This document shows, piece after piece, positions 8,979 through 16,579 of a stretch of 39,710 nt of DNA (position 1 is the stretch's first letter; the number at the start of each line of letters is the position of its first letter). Origin of the DNA: UBA2942 sp045127535 (GTDB lineage Bacteria > Bacillota > Clostridia > Lachnospirales > Lachnospiraceae); contig JBGVQN010000022.1 in assembly GCA_045127535.1 (NCBI GenBank), positions 1 through 39,710 on the forward strand. The letters are read 5' to 3'. The notes beneath the pieces were generated by a model. It made no database searches. It saw nothing but the letters and a program-made list of their open reading frames with translations, and was not told where the DNA came from. Position numbers and translations under genes: made by a program.

Positions 8979-9028
8979 GTATAGATGCTTTCAAGCTTGC
9001 AGATAAAATGTACGGGAGAGGAGATCAG

Positions 9029-9808
9029 ATGGTTTCAGCAAAAATTATAGTAGCAACACATAAAAAATACTGGATGCCTTCTGATTCTTGCTATATTCCC
9101 ATGCATGTGGGCAGGTGCAGCGGCCGTGACATTGGTTATCCAGGAGATGATACGGGAGATAATATTTCTGCCAAGAACCCTTATTATTGTGAGCTTACCG
9201 GTCTGTATTGGAGCTGGAAAAACCTGGATACGGATTATCTGGGACTGGCGCATTACCGCAGACATTTTTCTGCAAAGCCCTGGTGGTATCGTCTCACCCA
9301 TACAAAAAAAGAGTGTGTGCTGACGGAACAGGAGTTGGAAAAGCTGCTTACAAAGTATGATGTGATTCTTCCAAGACGGCGAAATTATGTCATAGAGAAT
9401 ATCCGGGATCATTATTTACATACGCATTATAAAGAGCCATTAGAAGAAATGGAACGGCTGCTGGCAGAGTGTTATCCGGAATATGTGGAAACATATGGAC
9501 GGGTGATGCGGCGCAGGACGGCTTGTATGTTTAACATGTATATTATGCGTAGAGATTTATCGGATGCATACTGTGAATGGATTTTTGATTTGTTGAAACA
9601 GTTGGAACCCAGAATTGATATCTCCGGTTATTCGCCGTTTCAGGCCAGAGTTTATGGCCGGCTCAGTGAGTTACTGTTTAATGTATGGATAGAACAGAAT
9701 GTGACATCATATAAATCTATCCCTGTTCTTTATATGGAAGATGCAAAATGGCTTCGTAAGGGCTGGCGTTTTCTGAAAAGCAAGATGATGAATCAATTGT
9801 ATGATTAA
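9029..9808 (+). CDS. DUF4422 family protein (putative glycosyltransferase), first copy
   Basis: DUF4422 proteins occur in polysaccharide gene clusters and are usually considered glycosyltransferase-like. The 259-residue product shows the family landmarks: ATHKKYWMP near the start, GDDTGDNIS, YCELTGLYWSWKN, LGLAHYRRHF, a DVILPRRRNYV segment and a TACMFNMYIMRR stretch. GGAGAGGAG before ATG 9029 fixes the start. A close paralogue lies at 14198-14974 with the same motifs in the same order. No membrane helices are seen, so it is probably cytoplasmic and adds a sugar before export. Donor and acceptor are unknown. Confidence 0.85.
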   Translation: MVSAKIIVATHKKYWMPSDSCYIPMHVGRCSGRDIGYPGDDTGDNISAKNPYYCELTGLYWSWKNLDTDYLGLAHYRRHFSAKPWWYRLTHTKKECVLTEQELEKLLTKYDVILPRRRNYVIENIRDHYLHTHYKEPLEEMERLLAECYPEYVETYGRVMRRRTACMFNMYIMRRDLSDAYCEWIFDLLKQLEPRIDISGYSPFQARVYGRLSELLFNVWIEQNVTSYKSIPVLYMEDAKWLRKGWRFLKSKMMNQLYD

Positions 9809-9827
9809 TTGCATAAGACAGATGATC

Positions 9828-9864
9828 GCTGCAGACGGAATGGATTTTCGCCTGCAGCATTTTT
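9828..9864 (+). terminator. Terminator after the first DUF4422 gene
   Basis: GCTGCAG (9828-9834) pairs with CTGCAGC (9852-9858) and is followed by ATTTTT. The 17-nt loop is rather long. Confidence 0.6.
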
Positions 9865-9925
9865 GTGGAAAGCAGACAATTTTTGTAAATATTTGTAAGA
9901 AAAACGTAAAAAAAATAGGAATGGG

Positions 9926-9954
9926 TTGAAATAATTACCAAACTATTATATAAT
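9926..9954 (+). promoter_or_regulatory. Predicted strong promoter of the ABC exporter operon
   Basis: TTGAAA at 9926-9931 and TATAAT at 9949-9954 are spaced by 17 bp. It would drive the permease, ATPase and LicD genes. Confidence 0.7.
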
Positions 9955-10142
9955 ACGTAACGTTGACCTGACGCAGGCAGGGTAAAAAGCAGTATTGTGT
10001 GTTTGGTTTCCTTTACATATCATGGTTCACATGTGGAAATATTAAGAACATCTTATTGCGGTGTGAAGATGCTGTAAACGCATCAGAATATCCAAAGTCC
10101 CACAGGGCGGGGGAATTGTGATGTATAGGTGCAGGAGAAAAA
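9955..10142 (+). other. Long 5' leader of the ABC exporter operon
   Basis: About 180 nt separate the promoter from ATG 10143. The leader contains a small stem (CATCTT/AAGATG near 10048-10071) but no riboswitch I recognise and no convincing attenuator. The ribosome site is GGAG directly upstream of the start codon. Confidence 0.35.
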
Positions 10143-10937
10143 ATGAAAAAAATAATTAGTGATTTAAAAAAGTATGGAAAATACGTGATTTATGCCGGAC
10201 AGTCTGAGTTAAAGACCGAAGTAGCAAACTCTTATTTAAACTGGCTTTGGTGGATTATTGAGCCTATTTGCTTTATGTTGTTATATACATTTGTATTTGG
10301 AGTGGTATTTAATTCCAGCAAGCAGTATTTCCCGTTGTTTGTATTTATTGGCATTACCATGTGGGATTTTTTCAACAGAATGCTCACAGCCAGTGTAAAA
10401 AGCATTAAAAACAATAAGCCTATTGTATCCAAAGTATATATTCCCAAATATATGCTGATTCTGGTAAAGGCTTATGTAAATGGATTTAAAATGCTGGTGT
10501 CTTTTCTGGTTATTGTGGTGATGCTGATCGTATTCCGGGTTCCATTTACCTGGTATTATCTGTTTATAATCCCCATTTTGCTGACTTTGTTTATAGTGAC
10601 TTTTGGTATCTGTACCATACTGCTGCATTTTGGGGTATATGTAGAGGATCTGGCCAATGTATTAAAGATCTTTCTTCGTATGATGTTTTATCTCACTGGT
10701 GTTTTTTATGATTTGCATGAAAAGGTGGGAGCCAGATTCGGAACCCAGGTTGCAAATATCATAACAGAGTGTAATCCAATAGCAGTTATGCTGGCATCCA
10801 TGCGCCGGGTTATGCTGTATGGGGAGCTTCCTCATTATAAATGGCTGACTGCCTGGTTTATTTGTGGCGTGCTGCTGTCTTACTTTGGAATTCGTCTGAT
10901 TTACAAGAACGAAAACAGCTATGTAAAGGTGATATAA
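10143..10937 (+). CDS. ABC-2 type polysaccharide export permease (Wzm/TagG-like)
   Basis: This is the membrane subunit of an ABC exporter that moves a lipid-linked polymer across the cytoplasmic membrane. The 264-residue product has six hydrophobic segments, the family-typical YLNWLWWIIEP entry before the first helix, a long FMLLYTFVFG helix, and the NPIAVMLASMRR region before the last helices. GGAG lies 6 nt before ATG 10143. The ATPase gene follows after 4 bp, as is usual for these pairs, and LicD follows that. Teichoic-acid-like or capsule substrates are both possible. Confidence 0.92.
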   Translation: MKKIISDLKKYGKYVIYAGQSELKTEVANSYLNWLWWIIEPICFMLLYTFVFGVVFNSSKQYFPLFVFIGITMWDFFNRMLTASVKSIKNNKPIVSKVYIPKYMLILVKAYVNGFKMLVSFLVIVVMLIVFRVPFTWYYLFIIPILLTLFIVTFGICTILLHFGVYVEDLANVLKIFLRMMFYLTGVFYDLHEKVGARFGTQVANIITECNPIAVMLASMRRVMLYGELPHYKWLTAWFICGVLLSYFGIRLIYKNENSYVKVI

Positions 10938-10941
10938 TACA

Positions 10942-11670
10942 ATGAGCGAGTATGCAATTGAAGTAAAAAATCTATGTATTGATTATAAAAGCCTGAAATC
11001 CTATTCTATTAAGAAAATGCTCCTGAAAGGACAGCGGAATGATAATGAAGTGTTCCATGCAGTAAAGAATGTAAGCTTTTCTGTAGAAAAAGGAGAAATA
11101 TGGGGCATCATCGGGAAGAATGGAAGCGGAAAGTCTACACTGCTGAAAGCCATTGCCGGGATCTTTTCTGCAGACAGCGGCAGTATTGATTTAAAAGACC
11201 ATTCCGTATCCCTCCTTTCCATTGGGGTAGGTTTCCAGAAAAATCTTTCCGGCAGGGAAAATATTATGTTAAGCGGCATGCTTCTGGGCTTTTCCGAAGA
11301 ACAGGTGCTGGAAAAGATGGATGAGATCATTGCCTTTTCCGAGTTGGAGGATTTTATAGATAAGCCGGTACGGACTTATTCCAGTGGTATGCATTCTAAG
11401 CTGGCATTTTCTATTACAGCAGTTCTGGAGACAGAGATTATGCTGGTAGATGAGGTGCTTAGTGTAGGTGATGAGCATTTTAAGAAAAAAAGTCTGAAAA
11501 AGATGAAGAGCCTGATCAATGATAAAAATCGTACGGTATTGATCGTTTCCCACAGCATTCCAACTCTAAAGGAGCTTTGTACCAAGGTTATGTGGATGCA
11601 CAATGGGGAGGTCAAGAAGATTGGAGAACCGGAAGCAGTATTAAAGGAATATTCCGAGTTTATGAAGTAA
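10942..11670 (+). CDS. ABC transporter ATPase of polysaccharide export (Wzt/TagH-like)
   Basis: The 242-residue product powers the permease encoded just upstream. Walker A is GKNGSGKST at residues 58-66, the signature is YSSGMHSKLAF (the SSGM variant seen in polysaccharide ATPases), Walker B is EIMLVDEVLSVGD, and the H-loop is in LIVSHS. The N-terminal SLKSYSIKKMLLKG segment is typical of TagH/RfbB-type subunits. It lacks the C-terminal sugar-binding extension that some Wzt proteins carry. Spacing of 4 bp from the permease indicates translational coupling; its own ribosome site is weak. Confidence 0.94.
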   Translation: MSEYAIEVKNLCIDYKSLKSYSIKKMLLKGQRNDNEVFHAVKNVSFSVEKGEIWGIIGKNGSGKSTLLKAIAGIFSADSGSIDLKDHSVSLLSIGVGFQKNLSGRENIMLSGMLLGFSEEQVLEKMDEIIAFSELEDFIDKPVRTYSSGMHSKLAFSITAVLETEIMLVDEVLSVGDEHFKKKSLKKMKSLINDKNRTVLIVSHSIPTLKELCTKVMWMHNGEVKKIGEPEAVLKEYSEFMK

Positions 11671-11681
11671 AGGTGAATCTC

Positions 11682-12596
11682 ATGGGACTAAAATCATTTT
11701 CTGCCTTTAAGCAGATGGCAGCTGAGAGCAGCCGGTTATATACACTGACTGAGGAAGATACCAGAAAGGTGCAGCAGAAGCTTTTGGATATGATGCAGGA
11801 TATAGACCAGTTCTGTACCCGCAGCCATCTGACTTATGTAATGACCGGAGGCTGTGCACTGGGAGCAGTACGGCATCAGGGCTTTATTCCCTGGGATGAT
11901 GACATTGATATCTGTATGCCAAGAGAAGATTATGACCGGTTTGCCAGGGAATTTGCGAAAGAATACGATGCAAAATATCATGTGCAGGAAATTCATACTT
12001 GTCCGGATTATGATTTAAACTTCATGAAAGTTCGGCTGAAAGGAACTTCTTTTTGCGAATTGTTAGACCCGGAGCCGGAAAAAGCAGGTATATTTATCGA
12101 TATTTTTCCCATTGAACATGTATATATGTCTTCCTGGAAACGCAGCCTTCAGCATCTGTATTCTGATGGTCTGCAGTTTATCTGCTCCTGCGTACGGATT
12201 CGCAGCAAAAAAGAACGCTTGTTAGAGTACGCCCAGAACAAAGAAATTGTGAAGATGATCCAGCTGAAATCTGCCATAGGAACGCTGTTTTCTTTCAGGA
12301 GCCTGCGTGACTGGCTGCTGTTAACAGAACGCTTTGTCAGCAGGTGCAGGGAAAAAGATTCTTCTTTGATTTCCATACCGGTAGGCAGGGGACATTTCAA
12401 AGGAGAATTGTATCCTGCAGACTGGTTTTATCCCCCAAAAAGGATGGATTTTGCAGGACACAGCTTTGCATTTCCGGCTAAAACAGAGAATTATTTAAAG
12501 CAGATGTATGGAGACTTCATGTCCATTCCTCCGAAAGAGCAAAGAGAGCATCATTCTGTGCTGTCCTTTGATTTAGGAGAAGCAGACGAGGTCTGA
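11682..12596 (+). CDS. LicD family phosphotransferase
   Basis: LicD proteins are nucleotidyltransferase-fold enzymes that transfer phosphocholine or other phosphodiester-linked groups to surface glycans. The 304-residue product has the defining TGGCALGAVRHQGFIPW region followed by DDDID at about residues 72-76, and later FIDIFPIEHV. An in-frame extension back to 11577 overlaps the ATPase gene and has no family match; AAGGTGA before ATG 11682 is a modest ribosome site. It is the third gene of the ABC operon, 11 bp after the ATPase stop. The group transferred is not determinable: no complete LicABC choline pathway is visible. Confidence 0.9.
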   Translation: MGLKSFSAFKQMAAESSRLYTLTEEDTRKVQQKLLDMMQDIDQFCTRSHLTYVMTGGCALGAVRHQGFIPWDDDIDICMPREDYDRFAREFAKEYDAKYHVQEIHTCPDYDLNFMKVRLKGTSFCELLDPEPEKAGIFIDIFPIEHVYMSSWKRSLQHLYSDGLQFICSCVRIRSKKERLLEYAQNKEIVKMIQLKSAIGTLFSFRSLRDWLLLTERFVSRCREKDSSLISIPVGRGHFKGELYPADWFYPPKRMDFAGHSFAFPAKTENYLKQMYGDFMSIPPKEQREHHSVLSFDLGEADEV

Positions 12597-12612
12597 TAAT
12601 CCAACAGGGCAG

Positions 12613-12635
12613 AGGCAGAGGCTTTCTGCCTTTTT
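12613..12635 (+). terminator. Terminator of the ABC-LicD operon
   Basis: GGCAGA-GGCTT-TCTGCC followed by TTTTT, starting 17 bp after the LicD stop codon: a compact classical intrinsic terminator. Confidence 0.75.
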
Positions 12636-12693
12636 CCATTGTTTTTCAATAGATATATTGGAGCAGCAGATGTTACAGAATTTCAATATATGA

Positions 12694-12722
12694 TTGAAAA
12701 AATAGAAGATATGTAATATAAT
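12694..12722 (+). promoter_or_regulatory. Predicted strong promoter of the second LCP gene
   Basis: TTGAAA at 12694-12699 and TATAAT at 12717-12722 are separated by 17 bp, about 100 bp before the coding region. Confidence 0.7.
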
Positions 12723-12824
12723 TAATATTATTGTAAAGGTTTTATATGTCTTTTATCTGGGATAGAAGGTGCATAAACAGAATCAGGCAGTTGTTTTTTG
12801 GATAAGGAGGTTTCATCCAGCAGG

Positions 12825-14060
12825 ATGAAGGAATCTATGGAAGTTAGAATTCTGACCAATGATGAGAAAAAAAGAATTGCTGCAAGGCGTATTCAGATTG
12901 CGGTGCTGTCAGTTTTTATAGTGGTATTCTGTCTGTTAAGTGGTGTGATTGGTGCCTATCTTTATATTCGCACTTCGCTGAATAACATGAATTACGAAGA
13001 AGACCCTTATGAAATCGTGCTGAATACTGACATAGAGATTGAAACAGATAAAGATTTAGAGGGAAGTGTGATTGATGAGGAGCAGCAGGCTCTTATCGAG
13101 CAGGCCATGCAGGAAAACTTAAACTCTGGCTTGATCAGCACATCCCATGTAATCAATATTCTGCTTGTAGGTACAGATAAGCGGGATGATACCTGGGCCG
13201 GCAATTCAGATGCTATGATAGTGGCATCTATTAACAATAATACCAAGGAAATTATTTTAACTTCTATTATGCGGGACACCTATGTAACCATACCGGACTA
13301 TGGCAATGGCAAAATTAATCTGGCCCATGCATTAGGCGGTGCACCTTACCTGACTCAGACCATAGAAGCCAATTTCGGAATTGATATCAATTATTATGCT
13401 TCCGTGAATTTTAACAGTTTCATTTCCATCATTGATATTATGGGCGGAATCCCCATGTATGTAACCCCGGAGGAAGTCCGGGTGGCCAATAAATATATCG
13501 ATGATATGTACAGGGAAGGAAATATTACAGAAAAGGGTGAATATCTTCCGGAAGAAGGGGGAAACCTGTATTTGACAGGTACACAGGCTTTGGCTTTTTC
13601 CCGTATCCGTTATGTAGGAAATTCTGATTATGAGCGAACTGAGCGGCAGCGCAGAGTACTTGAGGAAGTGTTTACCAAGGCACGATCTCTTTCTCTGAGT
13701 CAGCTCACCCAGATCGTGAATGAAGTAGCCCCTTATGTAACACATAATATTCCAAATGAAGAGTTGATGAATCTGGTGCTGATGCTGCCTACCTTGATGT
13801 CTTATGATTTTGTATCAGAGAGGATCCCTTATGATGGCTTGTACCAGATGGTAATTATCAATAATCAGGATATGCTGGTGCCGGATTGGCCATCTACGAT
13901 TTCCAGGCTGCAGAATACGATTTACCGCAATGTTTCCACGGAAGATCTGGAAGAAGATGCCCGCAAGAAGGAAACGGTTGAGCAATCAGAGGCGCTCCAG
14001 AGCGAAACCATCGGGGAAGCTGAAGCATTGCAGAATGAAGCGCAAGGGATTTTGGAATAG
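12825..14060 (+). CDS. LCP (LytR-Cps2A-Psr) family phosphotransferase, second copy
   Basis: The 411-residue product has a short cytoplasmic N-terminus, one membrane helix (about residues 25-50) and an extracellular LCP domain. The domain contains NILLVGTDKRDDTWAGNSDA, TSIMRDTYVTIPDYGNGKIN and SRIRYVGNSDYERTERQRR, the family's pyrophosphate-lipid contacts. It ends in a Glu/Gln/Ala-rich tail with imperfect repeats (SEALQSETIGEAEALQNEA). The start is uncertain: AAGGAGG at 12804-12810 lies 14 nt before ATG 12825, while AAGGA at 12829 precedes ATG 12837. It parallels the LCP gene at 6382 in role but differs in both terminal extensions, so the two may serve different polymers. Confidence 0.92.
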   Translation: MKESMEVRILTNDEKKRIAARRIQIAVLSVFIVVFCLLSGVIGAYLYIRTSLNNMNYEEDPYEIVLNTDIEIETDKDLEGSVIDEEQQALIEQAMQENLNSGLISTSHVINILLVGTDKRDDTWAGNSDAMIVASINNNTKEIILTSIMRDTYVTIPDYGNGKINLAHALGGAPYLTQTIEANFGIDINYYASVNFNSFISIIDIMGGIPMYVTPEEVRVANKYIDDMYREGNITEKGEYLPEEGGNLYLTGTQALAFSRIRYVGNSDYERTERQRRVLEEVFTKARSLSLSQLTQIVNEVAPYVTHNIPNEELMNLVLMLPTLMSYDFVSERIPYDGLYQMVIINNQDMLVPDWPSTISRLQNTIYRNVSTEDLEEDARKKETVEQSEALQSETIGEAEALQNEAQGILE

Positions 14061-14104
14061 ATCCTGGAAAACCATACAGATAGTGCAGGTGACTGCACAG
14101 TTTT

Positions 14105-14136
14105 AAATCCCCTGTCATATGACAGGGGATTTGTTA
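14105..14136 (+). terminator. Terminator of the second LCP gene
   Basis: AAATCCCCTGTCAT joined directly to ATGACAGGGGATTT is a perfect 28-bp palindrome, followed by TTGTT. It begins 45 bp after the stop codon. Confidence 0.8.
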
Positions 14137-14197
14137 TGATATAGAAAATTCATCTGCGTTTATTGGTACCTGACTTGTTGGGAAGGAAAGAGAAAAT

Positions 14198-14974
14198 ATG
14201 AAAGGCATTGTAGTAGTGGCAACCCATAAGGATTACTGGATGCCGAAAGAAGATTGTTATCTGCCGGTACAGGTAGGGCGGAAAAAAGCAAAAAAACATT
14301 TGGCTTTTGCTGGTGATGATACAGGTGTGGAGATTTCTTCCAAAAACGGAGGGTATTGTGAATTGACAGGATTGTACTGGGCCTGGAAAAATCTTACAGG
14401 GGATTATTTAGGGCTGGTACATTACAGAAGGCACTTTTCCCTTTATTCCGGCTACAGACAGAAACAAATAGGCAGAAAACGGAGTATTCTCACAGAAGTA
14501 CAGCTGAATGGTCTGTTAGAACGATACCAGATCATATTGCCCAAAAAGCGCCGATACTATATAGAGTCTGTTTATGAGCATTATATTCATACCCATTACA
14601 GAGAACCCTTAGATAAAACAAGAGAAATGATAGCCCGGTTTTATCCGGAATACTTAGATGCCTTTGACCAGGTGATGAAGTGCCGTTCTGCCTGTATGTT
14701 TAACATGTTTATTATGAAATGGCAGGATGCAGACAGATATTGCAGCTGGATCTTTGAGATTCTGGAACGACTGGAAAATCAGATCGATACCAGCCACTAT
14801 AGTCCATTTCAGGCCAGGGTCTATGGCAGGATCAGCGAATTGCTGTTAAATGTATGGGTGATGAAGGAAAAATTACAGGCAGTATATCTTCCGGTGGCTT
14901 ATTTAGAATCCCCTATGTTTTTTAGAAAGGCATATAAGCTTTTGAAAAGTAAGGTGCTGCATCAGTATTATTGA
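14198..14974 (+). CDS. DUF4422 family protein (putative glycosyltransferase), second copy
   Basis: The 258-residue product is a paralogue of the protein at 9029-9808 and shares nearly every landmark: ATHKDYWMP, GDDTGVEIS, YCELTGLYWAWKN, LGLVHYRRHF, QIILPKKRRYYIE, SACMFNMFIMK and YSPFQARVYGRISELL. The region after the HYRRHF motif and the C-terminus differ most, fitting different donor or acceptor specificity. GGAAGGAAAGAG before ATG 14198 is the ribosome site. It follows the second LCP gene behind a terminator, as the first copy follows the first LCP group. Confidence 0.85.
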   Translation: MKGIVVVATHKDYWMPKEDCYLPVQVGRKKAKKHLAFAGDDTGVEISSKNGGYCELTGLYWAWKNLTGDYLGLVHYRRHFSLYSGYRQKQIGRKRSILTEVQLNGLLERYQIILPKKRRYYIESVYEHYIHTHYREPLDKTREMIARFYPEYLDAFDQVMKCRSACMFNMFIMKWQDADRYCSWIFEILERLENQIDTSHYSPFQARVYGRISELLLNVWVMKEKLQAVYLPVAYLESPMFFRKAYKLLKSKVLHQYY

Positions 14975-15007
14975 AAAAGCAACAATAAAAGTGGATTAAA
15001 AGCAGAA

Positions 15008-15052
15008 AAGTGTGAATAAAATCGGAATCTCGATTCGATTTTGTTCACACTT
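15008..15052 (+). terminator. 17-bp hairpin between the DUF4422 gene and glmM
   Basis: AAGTGTGAATAAAATCG (15008-15024) pairs with CGATTTTGTTCACACTT (15036-15052) with one mismatch and an 11-nt loop; T-rich sequence follows. It may terminate the upstream gene, but its right arm contains the predicted -35 of glmM, so a regulatory role is also possible. Confidence 0.5.
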
Positions 15053-15072
15053 CTCTTTAAATATGCTATAAT
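15044..15072 (+). promoter_or_regulatory. Predicted promoter of glmM-glmS
   Basis: TTCACA at 15044-15049 and TATAAT at 15067-15072 are separated by 17 bp. The -35 element is embedded in the right arm of the preceding hairpin. The leader to the glmM start is about 125 nt. Confidence 0.55.
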
Positions 15073-15204
15073 GAGTAATGTCCATTCTATGGAAGAGTAC
15101 ATAAAATAGATTATACTCTGCCAGACAGAAGCTGCCACATGTCAATACTGGCAGATCAAGTTACAGAAAATCAGGCTGCCGTTGCAGCAGAAATAGAGGT
15201 AAAG

Positions 15205-16563
15205 ATGGGTAAATATTTTGGAACAGACGGTTTCCGGGGAGAGGCCAACAAAGAACTGACAGTAGAACATGCCTTTCAGATAGGACGTTTTCTGGGCTGG
15301 TATTACGGTCAGGAGCATAAGTGCCGGGTTATCATTGGTAAGGATACCAGAAAAAGCAGCTATATGTTTGAATATGCATTGTCAGCAGGACTGACTGCTT
15401 CCGGTGCAGATGTGTACCTGCTCCATGTGACTACCACACCAAGTGTATCATATGTAGCCAGGACAGAGGGATTTGACTGTGGCATTATGATTTCAGCCAG
15501 TCATAATCCTTATTATGATAATGGAATCAAGCTTATTAACGGTCACGGGGAGAAGATGGAAAAGGAAGTCATCGAGAAGGTAGAAGCCTACTTGGATGGG
15601 AAAATCCCAGCGGCTCCTTTGGCACACCGTGAGCAGATTGGAAAAACCATAGATTATATTGAAGGCAGAGAACATTATATCTGGTATCTGGAGTCGATTG
15701 CCAAAGCATCCAGAGGGCCTATGCCTTTTGCTGGAAAGCGTATTGGCCTGGATTGTGCCAACGGCAGTGCATCTGCCATTGCAGGACGTATTTTTACTGC
15801 TTTGGGCGCAGATGTGACAGTGATTCACAACCAGCCAAATGGCAGAAATATCAATGAAAGATGCGGCTCTACCCATATTGAGGATTTACAGGAACTGGTC
15901 AGGAAGCAGGGATTGGATGCAGGTTTTGCGTTTGATGGTGATGCTGACCGGTGTCTGTGTGTAGATGAGCATGGGGAATTGGTGGATGGAGATAAGATTA
16001 TTTATATTTATGGTGCTTATTTAAAGCAGGCAGGCCGTCTGAAAAACAATACAGTAGTCACTACGATTATGTCCAATTTAGGATTGTATAAAGCTTTGGA
16101 TGCCCTGGATATCCATTATGAAAAGACTGCAGTAGGAGATAAGTATGTATATGAGAATATGGTAGCCTACGGACATATCATTGGCGGTGAACAGTCTGGC
16201 CATATTATTTTCAGTGAATATGCCAATACCGGAGATGGTATTCTGACTTCCCTGCAGATGATGGATGTGATGCTGGATACTGGCAAGACCCTTGCAGAGC
16301 TGACAGCACCGGTAAAGATTTATCCGCAGCTGTTAAAAAATGTAAGGGTAACTGACAAGTCCAAGGCACAGTCTGATGAGGCTGTTCAGGCTGTAATTGC
16401 CCAGGTCGCAGAAGAACTGGGAGACAATGGCCGGATTCTGGTAAGGGAAAGCGGCACAGAGCCACTGGTACGTGTAATGGTAGAAGCAGCAACTGTCCAG
16501 ATCTGCGAAAAGTATGTGGATATGGTAATAGATGTGATTGCAGCCAGAGGGTATCAGGTATAA
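15205..16563 (+). CDS. glmM: Phosphoglucosamine mutase GlmM
   Basis: GlmM interconverts glucosamine-6-phosphate and glucosamine-1-phosphate on the way to UDP-GlcNAc. The 452-residue product opens with MGKYFGTDGFRGEAN. The active-site phosphoserine motif SASHNPYYDNG has its catalytic Ser at 99, and there are a DGDADR metal loop, a GEQSGH sugar-binding loop and the RESGTEPLVRVM phosphate-binding loop near the end. The reading frame extends 22 codons upstream without family match; AGAGGTAA before ATG 15205 is the ribosome site. It forms an operon with glmS, 16 bp apart, so amino-sugar supply enzymes are co-expressed next to the polymer locus. Confidence 0.96.
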   Translation: MGKYFGTDGFRGEANKELTVEHAFQIGRFLGWYYGQEHKCRVIIGKDTRKSSYMFEYALSAGLTASGADVYLLHVTTTPSVSYVARTEGFDCGIMISASHNPYYDNGIKLINGHGEKMEKEVIEKVEAYLDGKIPAAPLAHREQIGKTIDYIEGREHYIWYLESIAKASRGPMPFAGKRIGLDCANGSASAIAGRIFTALGADVTVIHNQPNGRNINERCGSTHIEDLQELVRKQGLDAGFAFDGDADRCLCVDEHGELVDGDKIIYIYGAYLKQAGRLKNNTVVTTIMSNLGLYKALDALDIHYEKTAVGDKYVYENMVAYGHIIGGEQSGHIIFSEYANTGDGILTSLQMMDVMLDTGKTLAELTAPVKIYPQLLKNVRVTDKSKAQSDEAVQAVIAQVAEELGDNGRILVRESGTEPLVRVMVEAATVQICEKYVDMVIDVIAARGYQV

Positions 16564-16579
16564 ATGAAGGAGGTATCAT

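Noticed and set aside
11577..11681. Upstream in-frame extension of the LicD gene overlapping the ABC ATPase
   Set aside because: The extension lies in another frame of the ATPase gene and carries no LicD features; ATG 11682 fits the family and the short intergenic gap.
16564..16579. glmS ribozyme upstream of glmS
   Set aside because: Only 16 bp separate glmM and glmS, and the leader of glmM (15073-15204) has no recognisable ribozyme core.
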